A model generated the notes under the pieces. That model had not been told where the DNA came from, did not search any database, and worked only from the letters and a program-made list of their open reading frames with translations. The position numbers were made by a program, and so were the translations under genes. A DNA stretch of 64,000 nucleotides from Amaurobius ferox (Eukaryota; Arthropoda; Arachnida; Araneae; Amaurobiidae): NCBI GenBank assembly GCA_951213105.1, contig OX578133.1, positions 137,993,203 to 138,057,202 on the forward strand, given 5' to 3'. Position 1 is the stretch's first letter. Every line of letters starts with the position of its first letter. Shown one piece after another: positions 12,251 to 24,731 of the stretch.

Positions 12251-13139
12251 TAAGAAATAAGCAGGTTTATTATTGATAATCTAACAAAGTTCTCTTTGTT
12301 TGTTCGAACAAAATAACAGGAAAATGTATTTTTTATCACCATCTTCTCGAAGGTTATATTTAATAATATTTCAACTTCTATTCTTTATTGCATCGTTTTA
12401 TCAAAACTTCTAGCATATAAAACACACTCTTCTAATAACTCATTATCTGTTACATAATCAATATGTCTTGTCATTTCATCACCAAATATGCGTTCTTATC
12501 AAAACTTCTCCAAATATAAAATATTTACCTTCGTTAACGGCTAATATGCATAGCTGAAATTCCAATTAATTTTTTCTTAACCCCACAATGTGTTGAACAT
12601 GAGCTAATAATCCTTCACTATATTATCTTTCTGAATATATAAAATTGAATACCATTTTTGTCAGAGCCTTATATGAGAACACGATTTTGTCGCCATGTTT
12701 GTGTTAGGTATCGCTTGATTCCAATTTGTTCGAGAAATGTAGATTCGGTCTTTTTTATTAATCCAGTTTCTTGTTTAGAATGATGTGAGAGATAATTTTG
12801 TTTCCCATGTTATTTCTGTGGCAATTCAGATTGGCTGGCTGTAACCGTATATCATAAAAAAATTAATGTCCCCTGCTTTAACAAGGATAATAATATTGGG
12901 AACGCATATATTATAGTGAATTAACTTACAATGATGATGTGACAAGAGGAACACATATATGTTGGTATCATTAACTCTGTGATCGTTTTAATTTAAATAA
13001 ATATGAATTTCACCTATCCTAAAATGGATTGTGAACCATGACCACGAGCATCCCATTTAAAGAATTCGAACTTGGATCCAATGCTAAGATCCTGATTTCT
13101 AACCAATAGGTCGGTAACAGGTCTGGCAATTTAAATAGT
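12251..13139. other. Non-coding, nothing recognised
   Basis: AT-rich. No gene or clear repeat seen. Confidence 0.5.
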
Positions 13140-13560
13140 TGTACAATCTATATAAATAAAATTGAAAATCTGGCTGTCTGTCTACTTGTCTCAACATCAC
13201 GGAAGAACGACTGAACCGAATTTAATAAAATTTTGTGGGTAGCTTTGGAATAGCCCCACTTAAAATTTAGTCTATGTTTAAAGTTTCTGAGACCAGCGGT
13301 TGTTTAGATATTAAATAAAAACGAATGATTAAACCTTCCATAGAGATAGCATTTTGCAGACAATATTTTTTCCGCCAATTTATTTGAAGAAAATTATATC
13401 ATGTCGTTTAGCAACGGATTTAAATCCAATGCGGCAGACGATTTTTATTAAATATTTTCCAATTTAAATAATGAAGATATGTATATAAAATAAATTTCAC
13501 CGATATTGCATTTTTGACTGGATTATATCAATTACGGTCTTCAGATTTAAACATTATTAT
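13140..13560 (+). repeat. Possible interspersed repeat with TATATAAATAAAATTG head
   Basis: Begins CTATATAAATAAAATTGAAA then CTGGCTGTCTGTC and an ACTGAACCGAATTT motif, typical of interspersed repeats in arthropods. No coding frame. Confidence 0.4.
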
Positions 13561-13930
13561 TATTGATATTTTCAGGGATTATTGATATTTTCAATTTATT
13601 ACGTCGTTGCTTTATTTTTGCAAAGATTGTTGAAAGCCATATAGGGTACGTAGTACGGGAAATCTACAAATTCACGGATGTATATCTTCTAATCTACAAG
13701 AATATTAGTAGTACAGGTGTATTGGCTCATATTTTGACATATATTGGAATGAATTACTGCCTTTAGGTTTAAAAATTACGGGATTATTAATATTTTAAAT
13801 TATTACGTCATCTGTTTTATTTTTGCAAAGATTTTAGAGACTTATATGTTGTAGTACCTATAATATTCTACTAATACACGGGTATATATTCTAATATTCG
13901 CGAATATAAGTAGTAGACCTCCCATACAAT
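13560..13930 (+). repeat. Degenerate tandem duplication of about 210 bp
   Basis: TTATTACGTCGTTGCTTTAT and ATTATTACGTCATCTGTTTT begin two collinear units. Both then carry TTTTTGCAAAGATT, a GTAGTAC region and an AATATTAGTAGTA/ATATAAGTAGTA end. Confidence 0.6.
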
Positions 13931-15124
13931 TTTAGCGCTTTTATTTTGCATATATTTTTTTGTAAATTTGTTTACAAACGGGACCAGGATGTTTTATTCG
14001 TCAGATCTGCCCGTGAAGATAATTTTGTATAGCGAGAACAGATACTCTTAAATTCCTTTCTAGGAGCATTAAATTAAATATTTTAATAGAATATTTTGAT
14101 TAACAATGTTTTTTAGTATACTATAGGGATTTGCACATGATCGTGAATTTTAAGTTTCTTTATATTATATACGTACGAAGAACGGGTATACTGCTAGTGT
14201 ATTATATATACGTATATATAGCACTCTGGTTCGTAAAAATTGAGCTACAAAAACAATCAAAATATATTCCATTAATACAATTAAGGTACAAAATAATAGC
14301 CTTACTTTTGAACACCAGTAATACTAGGAACTCAGACACATTTCCTTTTAAATAATGTTCTATGGCTGGTGTAGTAGAATTATAATCAGGATCATCCTAA
14401 TAGAAGTGCGATGACACCAGGTCCCCATAGTTAAACTATACCATATATCTGGCAAACTAGAATTACATGACACGTTACACAAAAGATCGTGCTGTCATAA
14501 TATGCACCAGGTTCTGCAATTTTTCAAACTGGATCTGTCCATACGCTATGGTATCTGCAGATATGGTATTTGAATATAGGATATGATTTTGCATTACAAA
14601 ATAAAATATTTGAAGGAGCTTAATAGTTTCTACAATAATAAATGTCATTTTAATGAACAGCATTTGTCAGTTGTCGGGTTTATTTTTTGACAAGCTGTGC
14701 TTGATTAAGTGTGATTAATTTTCATTCTATCCCAACAATTTGACAGAATGTTAACGAACGCGGTGCATATCGCTTTCTTAATTAAACTCTGTCTTTCACT
14801 GGTGTCAGCATTGATGTCCCAGAGTGAAGTTCTAAACAGCTGTGATCATAGATTGACTTTCTCAAAATAGCAAATAATCTTCAACACGTGTTGATATGAA
14901 AGAAAAATATTTAGAGAGATAGGCTGGTACACAATGTTGTCGCAAATTAATTTCCCATTGGCGAGAGGCACTTCTAATATAGGGAACCATCTTTCTTTAA
15001 TCAAATTCTCCAATATCGCAAAATAGTTCTACAATTTTGTTCGAATGTCGTTATGTTAGCTATAAATATGTTTTATTATTAGTGTCAAAATTTTGTTTTT
15101 ATTATTGTTTTTACTAAAATATTT
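13931..15124. other. Non-coding, nothing recognised
   Basis: Only short frames without family resemblance. Confidence 0.5.
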
Positions 15125-15850
15125 TTGAAGAATCTATTTCTCAGGATCTGCTACAGATGGAAAACTTAGATGATGATAGATATGGATTCATCATCAAATT
15201 TCGCAGGAAGTAAAGAAAATTCAACAAGGATTTCAACTTCCGGTTCTTTTCCATTTCCGATTTAAAAGTTTTCATTTTCTTTCTGTTTCCAATCTGTTTT
15301 TCAAGATTGGCTATAGATAGAACTTAGGTAGTGACTGACATGGATTCAACATCAAATTCGGAAGGAGGTAGGGTGATTCACTTTCGGTTCCTTTTCCATT
15401 TCGAATTAAAAAAAATTCCTTAAAACATATATTTCTCAGGATTAGCTATAGATAAGATTAGATGGTGACTAATTTGGATTCAGCATCAAATTCCAAAAGG
15501 GGTTGGGAGAGAGTTTATACCTCCAGTTCTGCAGATATCACCTCCGATTCAAAAATTTACATTATCCTTGCAACATCTATTTCTCAGAATCAACTGTAGA
15601 TAGAGCATAGAGGTTGATAGATATAGATGTAGCATCAAATTTCGAAGGGGGTAGGAGTTTCACGAAGGATTAGGTTAGAAAAACTTCCTTGTAACATCTG
15701 TTTCTCAGGATTGGCTATAGCTAGAGCTTAGATAATGACTGATATGGAACCAACTTCGAATTTCGGCAGAAGCTGAGGGGTTTCACTAAGAATTTCCACT
15801 CCCGGTTTCCGAAAATTCGTGCAACTATACGAAATAAGTGTGCTAAAATG
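15125..15850 (-). repeat. Same satellite-like repeat, inverted block
   Basis: TATTTCTCAGGAT, GCTATAGATAGA, GATATGGATTCA and ACTTCCGGTT recur about five times and are the reverse complements of landmarks in 1-930. Confidence 0.8.
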
Positions 15851-16863
15851 TATAATATGTATAATAAACCCGTCGAAACTCAAATGTAAACACCTCTTTT
15901 AACCAGATATAGGTTTCTTCATAAATTTCTTGTGTGCTTTTATTACATTGAAATATCAGCCAGTTGATAAACCAGTCTTCGACTCCCTAAATGAGGGCGG
16001 CCCCGACACTGTTTGTCAGTTCCAATAGAGATATGTAAAATTTTGGCACATAGCATGTTTTCTTGCTGCCATTGCGAATATCAACTGTTCCATGCTGATG
16101 AGCTGATTGAAGCTCAAAACCAATCCATAAATGCCATTTTCTGCAGTGGGAGAGTAAATCGTAAATTTATAATGATCAACGTGATTAAAATATTATGTCA
16201 AGTCTTGTAAATATAGTCGTGTAAATTTAAAAATATCAAATCTAGTTCTAATTATCTGTATTTTGCTACTGGTCACTGGCTCTAATTATCTGCATAATTG
16301 TACATTTACGGTATCACGGTATCATAGCAAAACGTGTATTCGTTCTTGAGACATCATGCCTACCAATTACACTTGCAAGTACAGTAAACATATTAATTTA
16401 TTTGCATATATAATCTCTGCTTATTGTTTTATGTTTAAAACTCCTTTTATATAGATATATACACGAAAAAAAGTTACGCATGAAATAGGTTTAATCCTTA
16501 AAGAGGCAAGAGACAATAAATTATGAAAAAAGTTAGTCATTAGGGCAATTAAGGTCGCTTAATGAAATGGACTAGTCATTAAGGCAAGATGAAATTGTAT
16601 GCACCCCCTGATGATTTTACAATTTCTTTGTCTCATTTCCATTTCTATCTATTCCAATCCATCCCATTGTACTCTTAAAGGTTTTCATTTCATGTTTTAT
16701 TTCTCATGTTTTATGGTCGGTTTATTTTCCCCCAATTTTTCATTCTTACGTTTCATATGTATTAATGATTTTGTATAATTAGTCTCATGTGCAATGCAGT
16801 ATCTCGTAGGGTTCAATTGTTGACCTATTAGTTTAATTATAAAAATATTTATATATATATATA
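15851..16863. other. Non-coding, nothing recognised
   Basis: A 65-codon frame at 16013-16210 has no ATG and no recognisable family. Ends in a short TA tract at 16850. Confidence 0.5.
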
Positions 16864-17100
16864 TAGCTTTAATGCTTGGATTTTATTTGTTTTTCAATTA
16901 TCGATTCCATTCCATTGATATTTGTTGATTATCTTCAACTTGATGACTAAAAATTTGCATTTTTTTCCATTTGATTGATGATTCTCTATTTAATACTTGT
17001 TTCTATTATGTAGGCATATTTTAAGGTTAGGGCGTTTTGAGTTGCAACTTCTCTCTATTCTATCATTGGATTTTCGAACTATTATATATATATATATTTA
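16864..17100 (+). repeat. Interspersed repeat, copy 2, ending in a TA tract
   Basis: Second copy of the sequence at 10365-10600, with the same start (TTAATGCTTGGATTTT), the same internal CCATTTGATTGA and the same junction with a TA microsatellite. No RT remnant lies before it, which suits a 5'-truncated insertion. Confidence 0.75.
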
Positions 17101-17269
17101 TATAGTATATATGTAAATATATATATATACTATATATATATATATATATATAATAGAAAACATAATTTGAGAAAATATATGATGATCAATGGGCAAGTTA
17201 CAGGGGCTGGTAATACTCTTTCCTATGCACAGATGGTATGGATGTCCAGACTTTAAAGAGATAGGATAG

Positions 17270-17866
17270 AGAACACGGTAACAAAGCAAAATACACGAAA
17301 AAGTCAACAACAAATTGTAGAGCATGGTTAAAACGACACAATTAGTAGAAGCAATTAGTAGAAACTGACACCAGGAACGCACAAAGCGCGTATATGGAAG
17401 GCAATAAATTTATGTCATGCGCCACCTGTTACTGGATGCCAGTGACTAATTATAACTAATTATTGTGTAATATTCTTTCTCGAATTCAAACCTGCATTGT
17501 CGATGACGAAGATAATTTTTAACAGTCCTATGCATGTAAATGTTTAAATGATTTTTATTGTATCATTCCTAAATAGTACAGCAAATTGCCTATAACCCTA
17601 TTGTGTCAAATAAATGCCCTCTGTAATCATTTTGTTATCGATTTCTACTAATCAAGCAATGCTCTACAACTTGTAATTAACGTCTTCAGTATCACTTTGT
17701 TACTGAGTTCGTTACCTTAACTTTTAAATTTATCCACCAGGGGTGCCGAAGTCACTTTTATTCAACCAAGCATGCTCACTTTTCTCTAGATAGACCTATC
17801 TTGCACACTCACGGAGCTTTCGTTACAAAGTTTTGTGGTGCTTATGAACTTCCCTGAGAACCCTGT
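17270..17866. mobile_element. Long-TIR MITE family Y, copy 1
   Basis: Ends in GAGAACCCTG at 17866. The right part is collinear with 37900-38194 (TTGTGTCAAATAAATG, ATAGACCTA, GAACCCTG) and the left part with 37560-37690. TTGTAGAGCAT near 17315 pairs with ATGCTCTACAA near 17660, a fold-back layout. Diverged, non-coding. Confidence 0.6.
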
Positions 17867-18739
17867 TTTTGTAAATTCTTTAAACACAAGTTTGAGATAG
17901 TAAGACAGTTTCGGAGAAAGTTTTCTACTTTAATTTTTCGAAAGAGAGTGTAATATTACTTTTCCAAGGATAAACAAAATATACAAATACTCGTATATTG
18001 AAAACTTTCGCGATAAATACACAAAATCCAGTTTCCAGTTTGGATTTTTCCTCCGTATAGTATAAGCAAGTATAACTTTTCCCTGATTTTGCTTCAGAGA
18101 AAAGACAGCAGAGGGCAATCGATTTGCAAGGTACCCCCACCGCCACCCTACCGTTCTCTCTTCGATCTCCTCATGCTAGAGATTCCTCCAGCCCGCTTTA
18201 TAGAGAAGACACATTCGCACAACCGCTACATCTTAATGGTACTTGTCTGTGGAGAGAGAGCTGCATTTTAATGATATACTAGCTTCAAAATACTCGGGAA
18301 AAGGGGGATTCATAAAGAGGTATTTTGTATCTAAGGAAAATTTATGCAGTTTTATTCTGCGGAAGTTTAGTCGTCAAAATTCAGTAAGAAGATAGTGTCT
18401 TATGTTTTTATTAAAACTTTATATTTTTTATACTTTTTTACTTACATTATTTTTCTGTTTTCTTACTTTAAGCTCGTATGTAAGAGTTGTTCATTTTACA
18501 TTGGTGAAAAACTTGCGTGCCTGATATAGTATTCATGAAACATTCGTCTATTCCAAATAAATTGGGAAGGTTTTAAAAGTAACAGCGTCTGAATTTATTC
18601 CTCCTCCAAGACATATTTGCAATGTAATGTATGAAACAAGACATATATGAAGGAGCCTTTATATGGTGGCTAATAGTCTGCACTCTTCATTTTTGACGAA
18701 GCGTTTAGCCATTTTTATTCTCTTTAACGTACCTGTTTC
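17867..18739. other. Non-coding, nothing recognised
   Basis: No convincing coding frame. The overlapping short frames at 17925-18271 lack family resemblance. Confidence 0.5.
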
Positions 18740-19070
18740 GTACAGGCATAACGAATTCTCAGCAAAACCGGAAGTGACATTCCAGAACCGGAAGTGAAAA
18801 TCTTTAGTGAACTCCCTACTTCCTCCAAAATTTATCTCTGCAATCATATCAGTCATCATCTAAGCTCTATTTATAGTCATTTTTAAGAAATAGATTTTTC
18901 AAGTAAAATGAAAACATTTGGACCAGAAATGTAAAAAGAACCGAAAGTAAAAATTCTTAATGAACCCACATATCCTCCGGAATTTAATGCAGAACCTATA
19001 TCAGTCATTATCTAATCTTTATCTATATCGTAGCCTAAGAATTAGATGTTTCAAGAAAAACTTTTTAGCA
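18740..19070 (+). repeat. Same satellite-like repeat, short block
   Basis: Two units carrying AACCGGAAGTG, TCAGTCATCATCTAAGC and TTTCAAGTAAAATG, oriented as in 1-930. Confidence 0.8.
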
Positions 19071-19189
19071 AAAAAACAATAGTAGACAATATATTTGACA
19101 CCAATGAAAATTTACTTAAACCTGTATCAAATTTGCAGTTTCTAAACAATTTCATTCTCATTTAGCAACATGGAGCATTTTTAAATTGC

Positions 19190-19460
19190 ACCAAAATTCC
19201 TAAAAGAGGAGATATCTTTAAAACTGTTATAAATATGTTCAGAAAGGACATATCTTTAAAAATTTTAGAAATATCATCAGGACGGACATATCATAGAACA
19301 GTTAAAATATCTTCAGAAAGTAGAAATATCTTCAAAAAATACATATTATAGAACAGTTAAAATATCTTTTCATACAATATTTATATAATAAAAACTTATA
19401 AAATCATAATTAAAATATCTTCAAAAAGATATTCATATTAAAAAACTAGTTAAATTGAAT
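19190..19460 (+). repeat. Degenerate minisatellite, AAATATCTTCA-type
   Basis: AAAATATCTTCAGAAAG-like segments and ATAGAACAGTTAAAATATCT recur with irregular spacing of about 45-60 bp. Confidence 0.6.
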
Positions 19461-19690
19461 TGAGGAAAAACAAAGCTTAAACCTTGTGTAGGGTGCATGG
19501 CTGTTTTGTTCATCATTGAGTTCATCATTTAGGCTGAACTTTGCAATTGGACAACTCAGACTGCGTGCAATATGAGGCATAAAGAGCACCATTGTTTAAA
19601 ATAAGAGGCGTTAAATTGAATGCAAATTGAAGGAAAACAGAGCTTACATTTTATACGCGGTGCTTGGATATTGTGCTCATCATTCAGCTC
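19445..19690 (+). repeat. Degenerate direct duplication of about 170 bp
   Basis: TTAAATTGAAT, GGAAAAACAAAGCTTA, then GGTGCATGGCTGTT and GCTCATCAT landmarks occur twice in order, with substitutions and indels. Confidence 0.55.
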
Positions 19691-20855
19691 CCTAACTCCA
19701 TTATAATTATCTACAGACTGATCCTAATTAAACTGAAGAGCCATCCGCAGACATCTAGCAGCCCAAACCTATCCAAGCTTAATAGGAATACTTGTCAAAA
19801 CATGCAAAAGCGATTTCATCCGCCAGGGTTTAACTTATCACTATGAGTAATGAAAATAGATACAAATAGGTATGTGTAATTTATAAACCCGTTAAGGGCG
19901 TTTTATGTCAGTTTTACAACACTCCTTCAATGACTTTGCAGGCAGAGAATAGCTTCACGAGCTATTGTTAACAGTACATTACTTATGGAGGTATTTAATA
20001 AAAACAATAGCGATTTTGCTTCTGTGCTTGCGAAATTAATTCAGAAAACAATAAATACTTTCAATCAGACATCAGATTTACTTTTCTAGTTCATTTACCT
20101 CCAAATTCACACTATGAATTTCCTGATTTTCAATGCACCATCCCCAGCGCAAAGTGTGAACCCTGGTAGTGATTTTTTTTATTTTTTGTTTTTCCTAAAA
20201 ATTACTTCCATATATTTAAATGTATATTTCAAATAAGTTTGGTTGAATTTTGCTACTAGATATCTTACAGCAGTGGCGAATCCTGATCTATAAAGCAGGT
20301 CATGTGAAAATTGCATATTATATCCCACCTCCTGCGCTATCAGTGTACCACAATTAAACAATTGATGCCGATAAGAGAAATAATAATTAATAATGTTCTA
20401 CTATTTTGTTATATATTGTAACCAAGGAAGGGTTTTTGTCCAGAAATTTGGTATGGCTACTCCATACCAAATCCTATGACAGCATTCGTCACTGCTTTGC
20501 TGATGGCTTTGAATAGAGATATACTTTAATTGTAATTACAATGTATATCCTCATACTAATTCATGCAACTGTAAAATAACTGGCAAATAAAATTAGACAA
20601 AGTAAACTAACAAAATATGAGAAAAAACAAGATTTTAATGTCCTCTCATACATAATAGTGGGTCACGAAAAAATAGAAAATAAATTTTAATCACACACAA
20701 AACCAAACAAAATTAAGTATATGGACAGATTCAATTCAAAGCACATCTTATCGTTATCCAAATTTGATATTACGAAAAAATTGTCGATGGAAAATGAGGG
20801 TATAGGCAAATGAAATAGTTTTGTAATTTTGCATAATATCAATTTTAGATAATAA
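19691..20855. other. Non-coding, nothing recognised
   Basis: No gene seen before the Helitron 3' terminus. Confidence 0.5.
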
Positions 20856-20939
20856 CTAACCGCCTTCGGCGACCAGCCTGTTCGCTACCCTTAAAAATTC
20901 TAACCATGGCAAACTCGCTGGCGCCATACCCCCGTGGAG

Positions 20940-21746
20940 TTAACAAAGTTTTAGTTTAATGCCAGTTGTGGGATTCGTTTCTCCCATTTCAAAGTGGTAC
21001 CCATCCTCACCTTGACAAAATATTAGCGGATACTGAAGTGCGTCATAGAATCTATGAGTTTCTGCAATCTTTTGAATTTCATGACTCCTCAAATGAAGTT
21101 TAATTTCTCTGCAGCCGTGTTCATCACCAGCAAGAATAACCTCCACTTCTGATGTTGTCGGTGAATTAAATCTTGCTTCATGTTCACCGGAAGGTGTTTT
21201 ATCTGCCCGAATATCAACCTTAAATTCGGGAGTCATTTTCTCCATAGCACACTTAAAAATACTTACATAACTGTTGTGCTTATGAAGCATGTCCTGTAAC
21301 TCTGCTATATTTGGTTTGGCCTGCATCACATTCCTGCAAAGTTGTTCAACCTGTTTTTGCTTCTTCCTGGTAGGTCGGACGGTCTGGGTCACAACAACAA
21401 CAACCTGTTTTTGCTTCTTCCTGGTAGGTCGGACGGTCTGGGTCACAACAACAACCACCTGTTTTTGCTTGTCATCTACAAAATAAATCTGAAGAAATTT
21501 TGCCTCGTCATTTGTTTGGGGTTGCAGACTCCCTATTCCGTGGCACACTTGACGCTGCATTTTAAATGTTGGCATATATACGTCTTCTCTAATCAGCTGT
21601 GTGCAACCGAATGACGTCATTTGAAAACATGAATTATATAGTCTTATGTTTTCCTGGAAATGCCTTGCATCAGACGAGTTGGACGTAAGCAATGTCGAAA
21701 GAGGTTCCGGAGGAACTCGAAGAGAAGGCAGGCGAATTTTCCCCAG
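20940..21746 (-). pseudogene. Helitron Rep/helicase N-terminal fragment (Helitron_like_N)
   Basis: A minus-strand open frame with no ATG extends from about 21746 (KIRLPSLRVPPEPLSTLL) through FQENIRLYNSCFQMTSFG, FLQIYF, LHKHNSYVSIFK, RADKTPSGEHEARFN and YDALQYPLIF-CQGEDGYHFE to a stop at 20940. These are the ordered landmarks of the N-terminal domain before the HUH nuclease in Helitron proteins. The frame is 3'-truncated: nuclease and helicase are gone. Between FLQIYFVDDKQKQ and VEQLCRNVM lie two identical 18-codon units made of a SINE tail, which keep the frame open. The track of Val residues comes from CAA repeats read in antisense. Confidence 0.8.
21347..21470 (+). repeat. Two tandem 54-bp units containing a SINE 3' end inside the Helitron frame
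   Basis: The 16-mer CAACCTGTTTTTGCTT recurs at 21347, 21401 and (one mismatch) 21455. Each interval holds CTTCCTGGTAGGTCGGACGG, TCTGGGTC and a CAA tail, the same 3' end as the SINEs at 22344, 58132 and 58436. This looks like a severely 5'-truncated SINE insertion with its target duplication, then a 54-bp tandem duplication. Both events are multiples of three. Confidence 0.85.
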
Positions 21747-21750
21747 AACC

Positions 21751-22263
21751 GTGACGTCATAACTTCACCCACCTCCCCTCCACCATAGAAACACCGTGCG
21801 TCTGCGCGCGCATATGGGTGAAAAATCGATCCCTGCTTTCGCGGTTTGGCCTAAAAATTGAAAATCATTACTTCCATAAAATTCGGATCATGCGGTTACT
21901 TTTTATTATTTCTTGACCAGATTGGACTTGTAATAAAGCCTGATCTTTGAGCTTTCTCAAAATTTAAATTATTAGTCGAAATTGTCGGTAATTTTCTCGA
22001 CGCGAGGGTTTAAAAACGAAAGTTCATTTATTTGAGCTGAAAGTGGCTTTTGTTTTAACATATTTAAAAAATACTAGAATTCGTCCCTGAGATTTGAAAT
22101 TGATACATTTTTACTCGGAATTGTCTGCTCTTTCCGGTCATGCGATTTATTTTTTTCTACGACGTCTGGATGGTGGAGAAAAAGGGGGAAAAGGGAAAAC
22201 AACGGTCGAAATCGTATAAAACAAAAAAATAACAAAAAAAATAATTCAAATTTTAAAAATCGG
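21751..22263. other. Non-coding sequence between Helitron fragment and SINE S1
   Basis: Contains GTGACGTCATAACT and a CpG-rich GCGTCTGCGCGCGCATATG, then AT-rich sequence. May be the unrecognised 5' part of the Helitron. Confidence 0.4.
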
Positions 22264-22295
22264 TTTTCAAGTGTCCCCCCCCCCCCCGGGTCTCC
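22264..22295 (+). repeat. Homopolymeric C tract
   Basis: About 14-15 consecutive C followed by GGGTC, about 60 bp before SINE S1. No gene. Confidence 0.9.
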
Positions 22296-22343
22296 GATTG
22301 TCAAATTTCGTAGCTCTGCGACGCGCGGTCGCTGAGCCTATAG

Positions 22344-22634
22344 TGTATACCCCATTGGTTAGCGCGCTGGAGTTGTACTCGGTAGGCCCGGGTTCGATTC
22401 CAGCCGCTGCCAAAACTGCCGCCGTGTTCATGCGGAGTACGATCACGTTAAACATGTGGGTCCGAAAGTCCTTCCGAGAGGTTGGTGGTAGGGGAAGGAG
22501 GGTACGGTCCCTGTGGATGCCACCCCCACTGGGTTCCGGTCTAAATTGGGTGGCACTTCCCGACCGTCTAAACAGTTACCTTACACCTTTCTGGTAGGTC
22601 GGACGGTCTGGGTTTCAATCAACAACAACACAAA
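22344..22634 (+). mobile_element. tRNA-derived SINE, copy S1
   Basis: Box A-like CCATTGGTTAGCGCGCTGG and box B GGTTCGATTCC are followed by a 200-bp body and the tail TAGGTCGGACGGTCTGGG plus CAA repeats. It closely matches 58132-58421. The first 15-20 bp differ from the other copies. Confidence 0.85.
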
Positions 22635-22999
22635 CAGACACTGCCTTTTATTATATAGATATTTATATAGTATTGTGCTGCATGGAATCACACTAATTGC
22701 ACTACATCCTCAATTTGGTTCAATTTCGAGTGTGATTAAAATTTATTTTCTACTTTTCCATGCGCCCCTATTGTGTAGTAGAGGACATTGAAAACTAGTT
22801 TTTCTCATAGATTATTTTTTACCTATTAGTTTTTATTTCTTTACGTAATTTATATTTACGCTTATTATACATGGATCTGTGTGAATTGATCATAGTATTA
22901 TACATGGATCGACGCGTTAGAACTAGGAGAATATTTTATCTGACGACAATTCACCGTAATTAGTAAATAAAATGCATGAAAATGGGCGAAAACATAGTC

Positions 23000-23415
23000 A
23001 TGATGAGCGTAAAGGACGTAAAGACGTTACGTAATTGCGTACAAATTTGGTAGATGAAAATGTTCGGCGAGAGGAAGCTGTGTGTCGAGTTTTAGCTTTC
23101 TACGTGTTCTGGGAGCCGAGAACGTATCCATCAAAGACAGCGTACATAAAGGACGTAACGACAAAACGTAAGAACGTGAAAATTTGATAGATAAAAATTT
23201 TCCACGAGTTAAAACTGTGCGCCGAGTTTCAGCTCTTTACGTATTCTAGGAGCCAAGAACGAGTATGTAAAGGATGACATGCGTAAATGACGTACCAACT
23301 TAACGTAATGACATGAAAAATTTGATAGATTAAAATGTTCCACGATATAAAACTGTGTTCTGAGCTGTGTGCTGAGTTTCAGCTCTTTACGTGCTCTAGG
23401 AGCAAAGAAAAAGCC
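23000..23415 (+). repeat. Tandem array, three units of about 140-150 bp
   Basis: Units share GTAAAGGACGTAA, TTTGATAGATAAAA, GCCGAGTTTCAGCTCTTTAC and CTAGGAGCCAAGAACG. The GAGTTT(C/T)AGCT landmark recurs near 23088, 23225 and 23374. Confidence 0.85.
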
Positions 23416-24731
23416 CGTTAAGCATATTGAACGAATAGACAAAGTGTGTTACAGTGAAGTGAATAAGAAATGTATGGAAAAGAGAGTATATGAAAATAAA
23501 AATTATGCCAGAATTTTTCCCTTTTTACTTATGTCTTAAAATTTTCCCTACAGAAAATCAAAAATTACAGTTTACCTCCGCAACTAACTTTTCCAACTCG
23601 TATTTAATATTCGGAAATGTTTTACACTGTATGAAATAATAAATTTTTGGCGGAATTTCTTTTCAACTAGCAACCATGAGTGGTTGCAATTTTAGAATAC
23701 ATAAAATTGAAACCAGATTTAAACATTTAGCTAATCTTAACTGATATTTCGTTTAACTTTAAACCCTAATTATTTTTTTAACATAGCGTAAATAGTAATG
23801 ATTGCACATTAGATGTAATAAAATATTACAAATATGCAGGACACTAAAAACTTAAATACCTTTTAATGCTATTTACTTGTTTACTTCATTAATTTGTTGC
23901 TCGGGAATATGATTCTACAGAAAACAATATTTCATGCTGATTCTTTATAAATAGCTAGATTATGATAAATGTAAAAAATATGTACAAGCAAATAGCTTTA
24001 AATTTATTCTAAACAATGACTGTAATCTACACAAAACATATTTTATTATAGCCGTTGTGAATTAGATTCTGAACTTGGATTTTTAATAGAATATTCTGTA
24101 ACATTTTAAGAAAAAATGCGCATGTGTAGTATTTGCTTATAAGATATTATAAAAACAAAATTACCTTAAATCCCAGCTACTCTTATAAAATTTCTAAGAA
24201 TAAATTACGTTTAATTTGCCTTATTTACTTTTTATTCGCTTTTTTTACGTACATTGCATATCATTATTATTCTTTCACTTTCATTAGTGGTACGCATGAG
24301 TGATCAAACTTACGGGACATTTGCATAATTAATGGCTTTGCAGATAATTAATGATGAAAAACGACAAGAAAAAATAACATCGACTAAATCGGTAAAAATG
24401 CTTTATCGAGGTATATGAAGGGGATATAAATCTAAAAAAATACCTTCTCGTTCATAAAAAGAAATTCAATTAAATATTTTCCTTACAAATTATTTAAAAT
24501 ATCTTAAACTAATTTAATGTATTTTATTAGTATGGCCTTTGTAGATAAAATAAACATTCTAGCGGTATAAGAATCTACATATAGCTACATAAAAGGGTAG
24601 CAAAATTATCAATATATCAACATTTAAAAAAAATATATTCTTCTTTAGATATCGCGCTTCCTGTAGGAAAATAACATTTCTAATATCTCGAGAACGGCTC
24701 TTAATAATTACTAAACTGTAGTATTTATTTA
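23416..24731. other. Non-coding, nothing recognised
   Basis: AT-rich. Only chance frames. Confidence 0.5.

Larger units (their letters stand above)
20856..21750 (-). mobile_element. Internally deleted Helitron
   Basis: On the minus strand a Rep-helicase N-terminal fragment is followed 84 bp later by a hairpin (CGCC-GAA-GGCG) and the terminus GTTAG|T at 20856. Helitrons end in CTRR, preceded by a short hairpin, next to a host T; TTAG here is one base off. The 5' terminus was not found. The coding part stops well short of the replication initiator motifs and helicase. Confidence 0.55.

Noticed and set aside
16013..16210. 65-codon frame as a small gene
   Set aside because: No ATG at its start, no recognisable domain, no codon bias distinct from the flanks.
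21289..21614. Plus-strand frames over the duplicated SINE tail
   Set aside because: Antisense to the Helitron Rep fragment, which has clear protein landmarks.
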